From: Sphingopyxis sp.
Lineage (GTDB): Bacteria; Pseudomonadota; Alphaproteobacteria; Sphingomonadales; Sphingomonadaceae
Assembly (NCBI RefSeq): GCF_016793825.1
Contig: NZ_JAEULM010000023.1
Span: 62,001 to 126,000 of the forward strand
Reading direction: 5' to 3'
Length of the DNA: 64,000 nt
Each line of letters opens with the position of its first letter. The first letter of the stretch is position 1. Of the stretch, positions 43,594-53,698 are shown in pieces. The notes beneath the pieces are model-generated. The model was not told the DNA's origin. It saw only the letters and a list, made by a program, of their open reading frames with translations, and did no database searches. A program made the translations under genes and the position numbers.

Positions 43594-44217
43594 TTGAAAG
43601 TCCGCGAGATCGAAGTTGGCGGCGAAGGCGGCCGCCAGATTGTCCGGCGTCAGCGGGGCGACGATCGGCAGCCGGCCGAGGCGGCGGACGCCGCCGATGC
43701 CGGGGATGATCGCTTCGCTGTCGGGCACCGGATCGCCGAGGAAGGCGAGGCCGTGGATGGGCACGCCGCGACTTTTCAGCGCCTCGATCGTCAGCAGGCT
43801 GTGGTTGATCGTGCCGAGGCTGGTGCGCGCGCAGACGATCACCGGGATGTGCCAGCGCGCGAAGAGGTCGGCGTACAGAAGCGTGCGGGTGACGGGGACG
43901 AGCGCGCCGCCCGCGCCTTCGACAATCAGGTCGCCGGGGGGAGGGGTGAGAGCGTCGGGGTCGATCGTCACGTCGTCGATCTCGGCCGCGAGGTGCGGCG
44001 AGGCGGGGGTTTGCAGCCGGTAGGCTTCGGCGAGGATCGTTCCGCGCTGTTGCGGGGCAAGAGGGAGGAGCTTTTTGACGACTTCGCTGTCGGTTTCCTC
44101 TTCGAGACCCGACTGGATCGGCTTCCAATAAGGGGCGCCGGTCGCGCCCGCCAGCGCCGCGGAGAAGATGGTCTTGCCGATGCCGGTGTCGGTGCCGGTG
44201 ATGACGAAACGGGTCAT
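43591..44217 (-). CDS. bioD: Dethiobiotin synthetase
   Basis: A 208-residue ATP-dependent enzyme that closes the ureido ring of DAPA to give dethiobiotin. The P-loop FVITGTDTGIGKTIFSAALA lies at the N-terminus; YWKPIQSGLEEE and IVEGAGGALVPVT follow. The stop codon (TAG, 43591-43593) consists of the terminal bases of the adjoining MITE-like element, so the natural C-terminus may have been changed by the insertion. The start overlaps the bioF stop by 4 bases. Confidence 0.93.
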   Translation of the reverse strand: MTRFVITGTDTGIGKTIFSAALAGATGAPYWKPIQSGLEEETDSEVVKKLLPLAPQQRGTILAEAYRLQTPASPHLAAEIDDVTIDPDALTPPPGDLIVEGAGGALVPVTRTLLYADLFARWHIPVIVCARTSLGTINHSLLTIEALKSRGVPIHGLAFLGDPVPDSEAIIPGIGGVRRLGRLPIVAPLTPDNLAAAFAANFDLADFQ

Positions 44218-45347
44218 GCCGCGGCCATAGCGGCCGAAAGCCTTTCCGTCATCGCGTCGATTTCGCGTTCGCCGACATTCAGCGTGATCGCGATGCGCAG
44301 CCGCGCGGTGCCGGGCGCGACCGTCGGAGGTCGGATGCCGCGAATGTCGAAGCCATCGGCCTGCAACGCGGCGGCGATTCGCATCGTGCGGGCGTTGTCG
44401 CCGATGACGACCGGAAAGATCTGGCTACCGCTGGCGGGCAGGCCGAGCCTGGCGAGGCGCGTTTCGGTATGGCGGACGAGGCCGTGGAGGCGGGCGGCGC
44501 GTTCGGGTTCGTTGGCGACGATTTCGAGAGCCTGGTGGACGAGCCACGCCATCAGCGGCGACGGCGCGGTCGAGAAGATGAAGGGCCGGCCGCGGTTGAC
44601 GAGGAAGTCGCGGACGATCGCGGGCGCGCAGAGCAGTGCGCCCTCGGCCCCGAGCGCCTTGCCGCAGGTGTGGAGCGTGATGAGGTTTTCGCGGCCCACG
44701 AGGTCGTGCGCGAGCCCCTGTCCGGCGGGACCATAGACGCCGGTCGCATGCGCCTCGTCGATGACGAGCACCGCGCCGTGGCGGTCGGCGACGGCGGCGA
44801 GGTCGGCGAGCGGAGCGCGGTCGCCGTCCATCGAATAGAGGCTTTCGGCCGCAATCCACGGCGTTCCCGCGCCGCCGCCGCGCCGCCATCGCGCGATCAG
44901 GTCGTCAAAGGACTGGGCGTCATTGTGGCGCGCCGCGACCGTGCCGGCGCGGCCGAGCTTCATCCCGTCGTGCGCGCTGGCGTGGATGAATTCGTCGTGG
45001 ACAACGAGGTCGCCGCGCTGTGGCAGCGTGGCGAAGAGCCCGGCGTTGGCGGCGAAGCCGGTCGGGAAGAACAGCGCGGTCTCGCTGCCGTAGTGGCGCG
45101 CGGCGTGGGTTTCGAGCGCTTCATGTTCGGGATGGTTGCCACGCAGCAGGCGCGAACCGCCCGAGCCGGCGGGGAGGCCGCGCCGCAAGCCTTGCGTCAG
45201 CGCTTCGTTGAGGGCGTAGGAGCCGGCCAGCGCCAGATAGTCGTTCGAGGCGAAGTCGATGCCGGTACGCGGGGTGAGCGTGCGGCGGCGGTCGGCGGCG
45301 CCCAGCGACGCGAGGTCGGCGCGGAGCGCGGAGAAGGGGGAGGTCAC
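44214..45347 (-). CDS. bioF: 8-amino-7-oxononanoate synthase
   Basis: A 377-residue PLP enzyme that condenses pimeloyl thioester with alanine in biotin synthesis. It has IDFASNDYLALAG at residue 32, LVIDEAHATGVYGPAG (PLP Asp) near residue 195, and TLHTCGKALGAEGALLCA (PLP Lys) near residue 227. The GTG at 45347 gives the usual N-terminus, with AGGA upstream. First gene of the bio operon here. Confidence 0.95.
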   Translation of the reverse strand: MTSPFSALRADLASLGAADRRRTLTPRTGIDFASNDYLALAGSYALNEALTQGLRRGLPAGSGGSRLLRGNHPEHEALETHAARHYGSETALFFPTGFAANAGLFATLPQRGDLVVHDEFIHASAHDGMKLGRAGTVAARHNDAQSFDDLIARWRRGGGAGTPWIAAESLYSMDGDRAPLADLAAVADRHGAVLVIDEAHATGVYGPAGQGLAHDLVGRENLITLHTCGKALGAEGALLCAPAIVRDFLVNRGRPFIFSTAPSPLMAWLVHQALEIVANEPERAARLHGLVRHTETRLARLGLPASGSQIFPVVIGDNARTMRIAAALQADGFDIRGIRPPTVAPGTARLRIAITLNVGEREIDAMTERLSAAMAAA

Positions 45348-45426
45348 GATCCTGTTCCTTTTTTCGTCCTGCCCGCTTTCGCGGGAGCCGCCGGATATCC
45401 CGAAAGGCAAAGCCTTCGAGCCGCGG

Positions 45427-46029
45427 TCAGTCGCGCCGCAGCCCCTGTCGTTCCTCGGCGGTCAACCGGTGCGGAGCGGCGATCGGTTCGAGCGTGTCGG
45501 GATCGAACAATTCGCAGCGTCGCCGATCGCCCGACAGCATGTCGCGGACCATGCGCGGGAAGAAGCGCCGCATCAGCGTGCCCATGCTCATTTTCGGCAA
45601 TGCGCTGGTGTCGCCGATGGCGTCCGCGGTGAAGAGATGCCCGCGCGGCGCGCCGGTCAGCCGGTCGCGCGCCGCCGGGTCGCAGGCGGCGAGCTGGGTC
45701 GTGATATAGGGAATCCGACCGTTCCTGTAGCTGTTGAACAAGGGCGTCCGGCAACAGGCGGCGTACCAGCGAAGCGTCGGTTTGTCGGTCAGGTGAACGC
45801 AGGCGAGTTGGTCGCGGCCCGATCGAATTTTCATGCGCGCGCAGCGCGACTGATAGAGCGGCGTGCCGCCGTGCGCGTCGAGCACGCGCGCGGCATGGCC
45901 CAGATAATGCGTCAGGTCCTGGCAGTCGGTGCAGTGGCATATGACATGATCGCCCTGATCGGGGCCGACGTTCAGCAGCGTCCCCGTGATCGTGCCGCAG
46001 GTGCAGGCGAAGGAAAGGTCGGAGGACAT
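45427..46029 (-). CDS. DUF6151 (GFA-like) zinc-site protein
   Basis: A 200-residue protein resembling glutathione-dependent formaldehyde-activating (GFA) enzymes. Cys clusters CTCGTITG near residue 9, ICHCTDCQDLTHYLG near residue 30, and YAACCRTPLF near residue 90 would hold zinc. The C-terminal 100 residues differ from classical GFA and match DUF6151 by general layout. Function is unknown. Confidence 0.75.
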   Translation of the reverse strand: MSSDLSFACTCGTITGTLLNVGPDQGDHVICHCTDCQDLTHYLGHAARVLDAHGGTPLYQSRCARMKIRSGRDQLACVHLTDKPTLRWYAACCRTPLFNSYRNGRIPYITTQLAACDPAARDRLTGAPRGHLFTADAIGDTSALPKMSMGTLMRRFFPRMVRDMLSGDRRRCELFDPDTLEPIAAPHRLTAEERQGLRRD

Positions 46030-46216
46030 GCCCCGGTCCTAGCGCCTTGCCTCGTCATCCGGAAGGCCGCCTGATCTTCGCCTGTGGCCGAAGGCCATGG
46101 GGAGGTGGCAGCGTGAAGCACTGACGGAGGGGCCGTTACGCCGAGGTTTCTGCCCCTCCACCACCGTTTCGCGGCGGTCCCCCTCCCTGTCGCTTCGCGG
46201 CAGGGAGGATGGTCCG

Positions 46217-47368
<1,152 letters not shown>

Positions 47369-47381
47369 TTAGTGGTAAACC

Positions 47382-47897
47382 CTAGAGCGCCTCCGACCCG
47401 CGGCCGATGGCGACGACGCCGGTGCGGCCGACCTCGACCAGCCCGCATTCGCGCATCAGCGCGATGAAGCGGTCGACCTTGTCGCTGTTACCGGTGATTT
47501 CGAAGATGAAGCTGGTGAGCGTCGTGTCGACGACCTTCGCGCGGAAGACGTCGGCCATGCGCAGCGCCTCGATCCGCTTGTCGCCGGTGCCCGCGACCTT
47601 CACCAGCGCGATCTCGCGTTCGACATGCGCGCCGCCGTCGGCGAGGTCGATGACGCGGTGCACGGGGACGAGCCGGTCGAGCTGGGCGATGATCTGGTCG
47701 ATCACCGGCGGCGGACCGTTGGTGACGATGGTGATGCGCGAGAGCGCATGGTCCGAACTGATGTCGGCCACGGTCAGGCTTTCGATATTATAGCCGCGCG
47801 CGGTGAACAGGCCGGTGATCTTGGCCAGCACGCCCGCTTCGTTATCGACGGTGATGGCGAGCACATGGCGCTCGCCGGCTTCGGTCTTGATTTTCAT
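47382..47897 (-). CDS. ilvN: Acetolactate synthase small (regulatory) subunit
   Basis: A 171-residue regulatory subunit. An N-terminal ACT domain (HVLAITVDNEAGVLAKITGL, RGYNIESLTVADISSDHALS) binds valine. A C-terminal domain contains MADVFRAKVVDTTLTSFIFE. It raises the activity of the IlvB subunit and confers feedback control. Second gene of the operon, 163 bases after ilvB. Confidence 0.96.
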   Translation of the reverse strand: MKIKTEAGERHVLAITVDNEAGVLAKITGLFTARGYNIESLTVADISSDHALSRITIVTNGPPPVIDQIIAQLDRLVPVHRVIDLADGGAHVEREIALVKVAGTGDKRIEALRMADVFRAKVVDTTLTSFIFEITGNSDKVDRFIALMRECGLVEVGRTGVVAIGRGSEAL

Positions 47898-47904
47898 GAT
47901 TATT

Positions 47905-48050
47905 CCTTCCCCTCCCGCTTGCGGGAGGGGATCGAGGGGTGGGCGCGAGCGGAGCGAGCAAGCGGCGTGGCGATGCCCACCCCGCTGCGGCTAGCGAACA
48001 AGTTCGCAAGCCTCGCTGCCCCTCCCGCTTGCGGGAGGGGATGGAAAGCG
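47905..48050. repeat. Repeat region between ilvB and ilvN
   Basis: Two copies of the palindrome CCCCTCCCGCTTGCGGGAGG lie about 95 bases apart (near 47913 and 48018) and enclose GGGTGGGCGCGAGCGGAGCG-type sequence. Such 'CTCCCGCTTGCGGGAG' units are intergenic palindromes unrelated to the GTCATCCCGG family. Confidence 0.7.
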
Positions 48051-48060
48051 TTTGCCATCA

Positions 48061-49815
48061 TCACACCAGTGCCTTGGCTTCGTCGTCCATCGTCCCGGTC
48101 ACGTCGCTCGGCTGGAGGATCATGTCGGTGTGCGCCGCTCCGCTCGGGATCATCGGGAAGCAGTTGGCGAGCTTTGCGACGCGGCAGTCGACGATTACCG
48201 GACCGGGGGTCTCGATCATCGTCTTGATGCCGTCCTCCAGTTCGCCGAGCGTGTCGATGCGCAGGCCCGTCCAGCCATAAGCCGCGGCGAGCTTCACGAA
48301 ATCGGGCAGGCTGTCCGAATAGCTGTTCGAATAGCGGCTTTCGTAGGTCAGTTCCTGCCACTGGCGGACCATCCCCATCCATTCATTGTTGAGGATGAAG
48401 ATCTTCACCGGCAGGCGGTACTGGCTGACCGTGCCCATTTCCTGGATGTTCATCTGGAGCGAGGCTTCGCCCGCGATGCAGATGACGAGGCGGTTCGGGT
48501 GCGCGATCTGCGCGCCGACCGCGGCGGGAAAGCCGTACCCCATCGTGCCGAGCCCGCCGCTGGTGAGCCAGCGGTTGGGCGCCGAGAAGCCGAAATGCTG
48601 GGCGGCCCACATCTGGTGCTGGCCGACCTCGGTCGTGATGATCGGGTCGCGGCCGCGCGTCGCGTCGAACAGCGCCTTCACCGCGCGCTGCGGCATGATG
48701 TCGGCGCCGGCGTCCTTCTTTTCGGGGAAGTCGAGGCAGCGCGTCGCGCGCCAGCCATCGACGCGGCGCCACCACTCGCCAAGGTCGCGCGCCCGGTGAC
48801 CCTTGTCGGCCCAGGCCGCGATCAACGCATCGAGCGCCCGGCCCGCGTCGCCGACGATCGCGAGGTCGACGGGGACGATCTTGTTGATCGAACTGCGGTC
48901 GATGTCGATGTGGATCTTCTTCGCCTCTGGCGCGAAGGCGTCGAGGCGGCCGGTCACCCGGTCGTCGAAGCGCGCGCCGACCGCGATGATCAGGTCGGCG
49001 CGGTTCATCGCCATGTTCGATTCATAGGTGCCGTGCATGCCGAGCATGCCGAGCCACTTCGGATCGTCGGCCGGGAAAGCGCCGAGGCCCATCAGCGTCG
49101 AGGTGATCGGCGCGCCGGTCAGCGACACAAGCTGGCGCAAGGCCGCGCTGGCGTCGGGGCCGGCATTGATCACGCCGCCGCCGGTATAGAAGATCGGGCG
49201 TTCGGCCGCGGCGATCATGTCGATGGCCTGGCTGATCGCGTCGGCATCGGGTTCGACCTGCGGGCGATAGCTTTTGTGCTGAATTTTCTCCGGCACGACA
49301 TATTCCCCGGTCGCAACCTGCACATTCTTGGGAATGTCGATCACGACGGGGCCGGGGCGCCCGTGGGTTGCGATGTGGAACGCCTCGTGCAGGATCGGGC
49401 CGAGCCGGTCGGGGTCCATCACCAGATAATTATGCTTGGTGCAGTGGCGCGTGATGCCCACCGTGTCGCATTCCTGGAAGGCGTCGGTGCCGATCAGCGC
49501 GGTCGACACCTGCCCGGTGAGCACGACCATCGGGATCGAATCGAGCAGCGCGTCGGTGATGCCGGTGACGGCATTGGTCGCGCCGGGGCCCGAGGTGACG
49601 AGGACGACGCCCGGCTTGCCGGTCGAGCGCGCATAGCCCTCTGCCGCATGGGTCGCCGCCTGTTCGTGGCGGACGAGGACATGCTGGATCGTCGGGTGGT
49701 TGAAGAGCGCGTCATAGATGGGAAGGACCGCGCCGCCCGGATAGCCGAACACCGTGTCGACCCCGAGATCGACCAGCGCCTGAACCACCATGTCGGCACC
49801 ACTCATTTCCGTCAC
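48061..49815 (-). CDS. ilvB: Acetolactate synthase large (catalytic) subunit
   Basis: A 584-residue ThDP-dependent enzyme that makes acetolactate or acetohydroxybutyrate. The N-terminal FGYPGGAVLPIYDAL and HEQAATHAAEGYARSTGKPG (catalytic Glu) are typical. Near residue 440 the ThDP/Mg motif reads CIAGEASLQMNIQEMGT, with Glu where most enzymes have Asp. The start is GTG at 49815, with AAGGAG 7 bases upstream. A promoter lies at 49886-49914. Confidence 0.95.
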   Translation of the reverse strand: MTEMSGADMVVQALVDLGVDTVFGYPGGAVLPIYDALFNHPTIQHVLVRHEQAATHAAEGYARSTGKPGVVLVTSGPGATNAVTGITDALLDSIPMVVLTGQVSTALIGTDAFQECDTVGITRHCTKHNYLVMDPDRLGPILHEAFHIATHGRPGPVVIDIPKNVQVATGEYVVPEKIQHKSYRPQVEPDADAISQAIDMIAAAERPIFYTGGGVINAGPDASAALRQLVSLTGAPITSTLMGLGAFPADDPKWLGMLGMHGTYESNMAMNRADLIIAVGARFDDRVTGRLDAFAPEAKKIHIDIDRSSINKIVPVDLAIVGDAGRALDALIAAWADKGHRARDLGEWWRRVDGWRATRCLDFPEKKDAGADIMPQRAVKALFDATRGRDPIITTEVGQHQMWAAQHFGFSAPNRWLTSGGLGTMGYGFPAAVGAQIAHPNRLVICIAGEASLQMNIQEMGTVSQYRLPVKIFILNNEWMGMVRQWQELTYESRYSNSYSDSLPDFVKLAAAYGWTGLRIDTLGELEDGIKTMIETPGPVIVDCRVAKLANCFPMIPSGAAHTDMILQPSDVTGTMDDEAKALV

Positions 49816-49885
49816 GACGAAACTCCTTTCCTTCACCCGGCGGGCACACAAACGGACGCGCTTGTGCGCTGCAACAAGGTTGCGG

Positions 49886-49914
49886 GCAATAGGTGTATGA
49901 TTCTATCTTGTCAA
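49886..49914 (-). promoter_or_regulatory. Sigma-70-type promoter of ilvBNC
   Basis: On the minus strand TTGACA (49914-49909), 17 bases, then TATTGC (49891-49886). It overlaps the last codons of miaA and lies about 70 bases before the ilvB start, so ilvBNC can be transcribed independently of miaA. Confidence 0.6.
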
Positions 49915-50871
49915 CAGCCTATAGCGTAATTTAATTGCGAAATGATCAATAGAATCGATGTTTAGTGACTCGTGATGCCTCGGCCAGTCGGGCGGAGGCT
50001 GGTGCCGGAACCAGGTGAACTGGCGCTTTGCATAGTGGCGGGTCGCCGCTTGTGCCTGTTCGAGCGCGTCGTCGCGGCTGATCTTGCCGCCAAGCAAGGC
50101 GGCGATCTGTGGCACGCCGATCGCGCGCATGACAGGCAGGGCGGGGTCGAGATCGCGCGCGACGAGCGCTGCCGCCTCGTCGATCGCGCCGCCTTCGAAC
50201 ATCTGGACGAGCCGCCGATCGCAGCGGTCGCGCAGCCAGTCGCGTGGCGGCAGGAGGACAAGCGGGGCGAGCGCGATGTCGCCGGCAATGCCGCCCTCGC
50301 GATCCTGTTGCCAGTCGGCAAGCGGCCGGCCGGTCGATCGGACGACCTCCAGCGCGCGGGCCACACGGGTCGTGTCGGCGGGGTTGAGGCGCGCGGCGGC
50401 CGCGGGATCGGCGATCGCCAGCGCGGCATAAGCCTCGTCAACCGGGAGAGCACGGACCGCGTCGCGGACGTCGGGGTCGATGGCCGGCACCGGGGCGATA
50501 CCGAACAGCAGCGTGCGCAGATAGAGTCCGGTCCCGCCGACGAGAATGGGAACCTTCCCGGTCGTATGGGCGTGATCGATCACGCCGCGCGCTTCGTCGG
50601 ACCAGCGCGCGGCATTATGCGCGTCGGCGCCGTCGATGTGGCCGAAGAGGTGGTGGGACACTCCGTCCATCTCGTCGTCCGAGGGGCGTGCCGAGAGAAT
50701 CGCGAGGTCGGCATAGACCTGGCTGGCGTCGGCGTTGACGACCTGCGCGTCGGTGCCGGTGTCGATCAGCGCTTTTGCGAGCGCGACCGCCAAAGCGCTC
50801 TTGCCGCTTGCGGTGGGTCCGGCAATAAGCGCGACGGGCCGCCGCCCGGAGAAGAGTGAAGGAGATGCCAT
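49903..50871 (-). CDS. miaA: tRNA dimethylallyltransferase MiaA
   Basis: A 322-residue enzyme that adds a dimethylallyl group to A37 of tRNAs reading U-starting codons. The P-loop LIAGPTASGKSALAVALAKA is at the N-terminus. Further blocks are VNADASQVYADLAILSARPS, ILVGGTGLYLRTLLFG and RQFTWFRHQP. The ATG at 50871 overlaps the divergent serB ATG by two bases; a GTG at 50883 would make a 14-base overlap. It has no obvious Shine-Dalgarno. Confidence 0.95.
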   Translation of the reverse strand: MASPSLFSGRRPVALIAGPTASGKSALAVALAKALIDTGTDAQVVNADASQVYADLAILSARPSDDEMDGVSHHLFGHIDGADAHNAARWSDEARGVIDHAHTTGKVPILVGGTGLYLRTLLFGIAPVPAIDPDVRDAVRALPVDEAYAALAIADPAAAARLNPADTTRVARALEVVRSTGRPLADWQQDREGGIAGDIALAPLVLLPPRDWLRDRCDRRLVQMFEGGAIDEAAALVARDLDPALPVMRAIGVPQIAALLGGKISRDDALEQAQAATRHYAKRQFTWFRHQPPPDWPRHHESLNIDSIDHFAIKLRYRLLTR

Positions 50872-51754
50872 GTTCGTAGCCACGCTGATAGCAGCCGGAA
50901 AGCTGACCGACGAGGTGGTTCGCGAAGGGCTCGACCGGCTTGCCGCGACGGGACATGATGTCGGCGCGCCGCACTGGATCGACGAACATGATGCGGCCGA
51001 TATCGTTTTTCAGGGCAGCCTGGTCAGCGCGCGCGCGGAACTGGCGAAGATGGACCATGGCGCGCTCGACATCGTCGTCCAGCCGCTGGGCGATCGGACC
51101 AAGAAACTGATCATCGCCGACATGGATTCGACGATGATCACGGTCGAATGCATCGACGAACTGGCCGATTATGCCGGGATCAAGGACGAGGTCGCGGCGA
51201 TCACCGCAAAGGCGATGCGCGGCGAGGTCGATTTTCGCGGCGCGCTGGCCGAGCGGGTCGCGTTGCTTGCCGGCCTCGACGAGGCGGTGCTGACCGAATG
51301 CCGGATGGAACGTGTGAAGTTGACCCGCGGCGCCCGCACGCTGGTCCAGACGATGAAAGCGCACGGCGCGCGCGCGGTGCTGGTGACGGGTGGTTTTTCG
51401 GCCTTTGCCGGCCCGGTGGGCGAGGCGATCGGTTTTGACACCGTCGTCGCGAACACGCTGGTGATCGAAGGCGGCAAGCTGACCGGCAAGGTCGGCGAAC
51501 CGATCGTCGATTCGGGCGCGAAGCTGGCGACGCTGAAGGCCGAGGCGGCGACGCACGGCCTGCCGCTGGCCGAGACGCTGGCGGTCGGCGATGGCGCGAA
51601 CGACATCCCGATGATTACCAATGCGGGTCTGGGGATCGGATACCACCCGCATCCCGCGGCGGCGGAAGCGGCTGATGCGGTGATCCGGCATCACGACCTG
51701 ACCGCGCTGCTATGGGCGCAGGGTTATTCGCGGCGGAACTGGGTGATGGGGTAA
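50870..51754 (+). CDS. serB: Phosphoserine phosphatase
   Basis: A 294-residue HAD-family enzyme, the last step of serine synthesis. An N-terminal ACT-like part (residues 1-75) precedes LIIADMDSTMITVECIDELA (nucleophile DMDST near residue 84), LVTGGFSAFAGPVGEAIGFD and AVGDGANDIPMITNAGLGIG. GAAGGAG lies 7 bases upstream of the ATG, inside the miaA coding region on the other strand. Confidence 0.96.
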   Translation: MFVATLIAAGKLTDEVVREGLDRLAATGHDVGAPHWIDEHDAADIVFQGSLVSARAELAKMDHGALDIVVQPLGDRTKKLIIADMDSTMITVECIDELADYAGIKDEVAAITAKAMRGEVDFRGALAERVALLAGLDEAVLTECRMERVKLTRGARTLVQTMKAHGARAVLVTGGFSAFAGPVGEAIGFDTVVANTLVIEGGKLTGKVGEPIVDSGAKLATLKAEAATHGLPLAETLAVGDGANDIPMITNAGLGIGYHPHPAAAEAADAVIRHHDLTALLWAQGYSRRNWVMG

Positions 51755-51756
51755 GA

Positions 51757-52749
51757 TCAGCGGAATGGGTAATTCCTGCCGTTCCACGACCGATTGGCAA
51801 CAAAGGCGCGACGGAGGTTCGCGTCGAGGCTGGAGGTGATGGTCGGTAGCCCCGTCCTGCGAAGATAGAATCCATTCTCTCCCCAAGCGATATTCAGCAG
51901 CCCGGAGTAGTGGGAAAAAATAAAGCGCGTGGCCGTCGTAACCGGCTCTGCTGACTTGGATGTATCGCGCACCGAAAGGCGTCGAACATATATCTGACCC
52001 CCATCTTCGCGCCGCGGAGTGACGGTTTCCAGAGTGAGTATGAGCCGGTCGTCCGGTATGGTCTCGTTCGTTGCATGGGCGCAGAAGTTCTCGAAGGTCG
52101 GCCCGGCGCAATCCGGACCGCCAACTCCCAAGTGAAAATTCTGGAACGTGGCCTGTGCATCGGTCGGGCCGCTCGCTTTCGGGAATGTTCGGGTGACCGA
52201 GCTCGCGCGGCCGAACGTCATCAGATCGAGGCAGTCGCTATCGCAGCGGACCGGATAATGTCCGATCCTTGGCGTGTCGCTCTTCAGTTCGATAGCGCGA
52301 TTAACGCTGGAGGGAAGGGCGCTGTCCTGCTCGGTATATACTGCGGCAAGGCGCCTTTCCTCTTGATGATTCAGGATCATGGGAATGCCGATGAAGATCG
52401 CAGCCGTAATCAGACTTGCCAGTGTCATCCGCCTTTTTGCCCCGAAGCGATACAGGCATAGGCAGACGACAAGAAGGCATGTGGGAAGGCCCAGGATGGC
52501 GCCCCAGGACATAACCACCCCCGCAACAAAGAAATAGACTAAGGCGGCTCCGCTCAAGGCAAAGAGCCAGGCCTCCGATTCCGAATGTATCGGGTTTTCT
52601 ATCCATTGGTCGCCGCCGGAAACCATCCAGATTATCGTGATCGCCCACAAGGACACCGTCAAAAATGAAAGAATCACGATATCCCTAGGCCAATTACGGT
52701 AAGGCATTCCCGTCTCGAGAGGAGGAGGTTTTGGTAATTCGCGGGGCAT
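51757..52749 (-). CDS. Membrane protein of unknown function
   Basis: A 330-residue protein with four predicted helices in the first 125 residues (IVILSFLTVSLWAITIIWMV, LFALSGAALVYFFVAGVVMS, ILGLPTCLLVVCLCLYRF, LASLITAAIFIGIPMIL). A soluble domain of about 200 residues follows, with Cys residues (RCDSDCLDLMTFG, GGPDCAGPTFENFC) that could form disulfides in the periplasm. GC content is lower than its neighbours. The start at 52749 is chosen by fit; there is no clear ribosome site. Family not recognised. Confidence 0.65.
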   Translation of the reverse strand: MPRELPKPPPLETGMPYRNWPRDIVILSFLTVSLWAITIIWMVSGGDQWIENPIHSESEAWLFALSGAALVYFFVAGVVMSWGAILGLPTCLLVVCLCLYRFGAKRRMTLASLITAAIFIGIPMILNHQEERRLAAVYTEQDSALPSSVNRAIELKSDTPRIGHYPVRCDSDCLDLMTFGRASSVTRTFPKASGPTDAQATFQNFHLGVGGPDCAGPTFENFCAHATNETIPDDRLILTLETVTPRREDGGQIYVRRLSVRDTSKSAEPVTTATRFIFSHYSGLLNIAWGENGFYLRRTGLPTITSSLDANLRRAFVANRSWNGRNYPFR

Positions 52750-52822
52750 GATACTTCTGTGAACCTGCAATATTAGACAGAAATGTAAGAAGACATATTC
52801 AGGTACGCCAAGTTAAATTTCA

Positions 52823-53698
52823 TTAAGCGGGCGCGTTGATTTCTTCCGTCAGCCATCCCCGGAACTGCGCCATCGCGTCGCTTTCGGGGCGCGACATCAG
52901 GCGGGTGAGCCAGTAGCGGCCGGCGTCGATTTCGATCGCGAAGGGTTGGACGAGGGTTTCGGTCGCAAGCTCGCGGGCGAACATGGCGGTCGGGACGAGC
53001 GCGACGCCGTGGCCGGCGGCCGCGGCGGTTGCCATCAGGGCCGAGCTGTCGAAGATCGGGCCGCGCAGGACGGGGGCCGGGACGCCCGCGGCGGCGAACC
53101 AGAGGGCCCATTCGTCGCTGCGGTACGAGCGGAGCAGCGGCTCGTGGACAAGGTCGGCGGGCGATTTGAGCCGGGCGGCGCTCGCCGGCGCGCAGACCGG
53201 TGCCATGGGGGCCGCGAGGAGCGGTTCGGCATGGGTGCCGTGCCAGGCGCCGTCACCGAAACGGATCGCATAGTCGAGCGCCTCGCCCGCCAGGTCGACG
53301 CGATTGTTGTTGGTCGAGATGCGCATGTCGATGCCGGGGTGGGCGCGGGCGAAGCGGCCGAGGCGCGGGAGCAGCCAGCCGGTCGCGAAGGTGCCGACCA
53401 CCCCGACTTTCAGCGCCTCGCGGAACCGGCCGTCCGCATATTGGTCGAGCGTCGCGGCGACACGGTCGAAGGCGTCGGCGACGACGGGGACGAGCGCATG
53501 GCCTTCGTCGGTGAGCGCGAGCCCGCGTGGCAGGCGGTGGAAGAGGCGGGTGCCGAGACGCCGCTCGAGTTCGGCGACCTGATGGCTGACCGCGCCCTGG
53601 CTGACGCAGAGTTCGATCCCGGCGCGGGTGAAATTGAGGTGGCGCGCCGCGGCCTCGAAGGCGCGCAGGGCGTTCAAGGGGAGTTGGGCGCGGTCCAT
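52823..53698 (-). CDS. ampR: LysR-type regulator AmpR
   Basis: A 291-residue LysR regulator that closely follows AmpR. The N-terminal wHTH is PLNALRAFEAAARHLNFTRA with ELCVSQGAVSHQVAELERRL. The effector domain carries LKVGVVGTFATGWLLPRL, ISTNNNRVDLAGEALDYAIR, PLLRSYRSDEWALWF and the terminal YWLTRLMSRPESDAM. AmpR senses muropeptides and activates a divergent beta-lactamase gene. Here the divergent gene is a metallo-beta-lactamase, 97 bases away. Confidence 0.9.
   Translation of the reverse strand: MDRAQLPLNALRAFEAAARHLNFTRAGIELCVSQGAVSHQVAELERRLGTRLFHRLPRGLALTDEGHALVPVVADAFDRVAATLDQYADGRFREALKVGVVGTFATGWLLPRLGRFARAHPGIDMRISTNNNRVDLAGEALDYAIRFGDGAWHGTHAEPLLAAPMAPVCAPASAARLKSPADLVHEPLLRSYRSDEWALWFAAAGVPAPVLRGPIFDSSALMATAAAAGHGVALVPTAMFARELATETLVQPFAIEIDAGRYWLTRLMSRPESDAMAQFRGWLTEEINAPA

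Noticed and set aside
49816-49890. Branched-chain attenuator leader before ilvB
   Set aside because: The short leader has hairpin-forming GCGCACAAGCGC sequence but no small frame rich in Ile, Val or Leu codons.
48052-49929. Long plus-strand open frame (625 codons) opposite ilvB
   Set aside because: Antisense shadow of ilvB; no family pattern, and low-complexity His/Asp/Arg composition.
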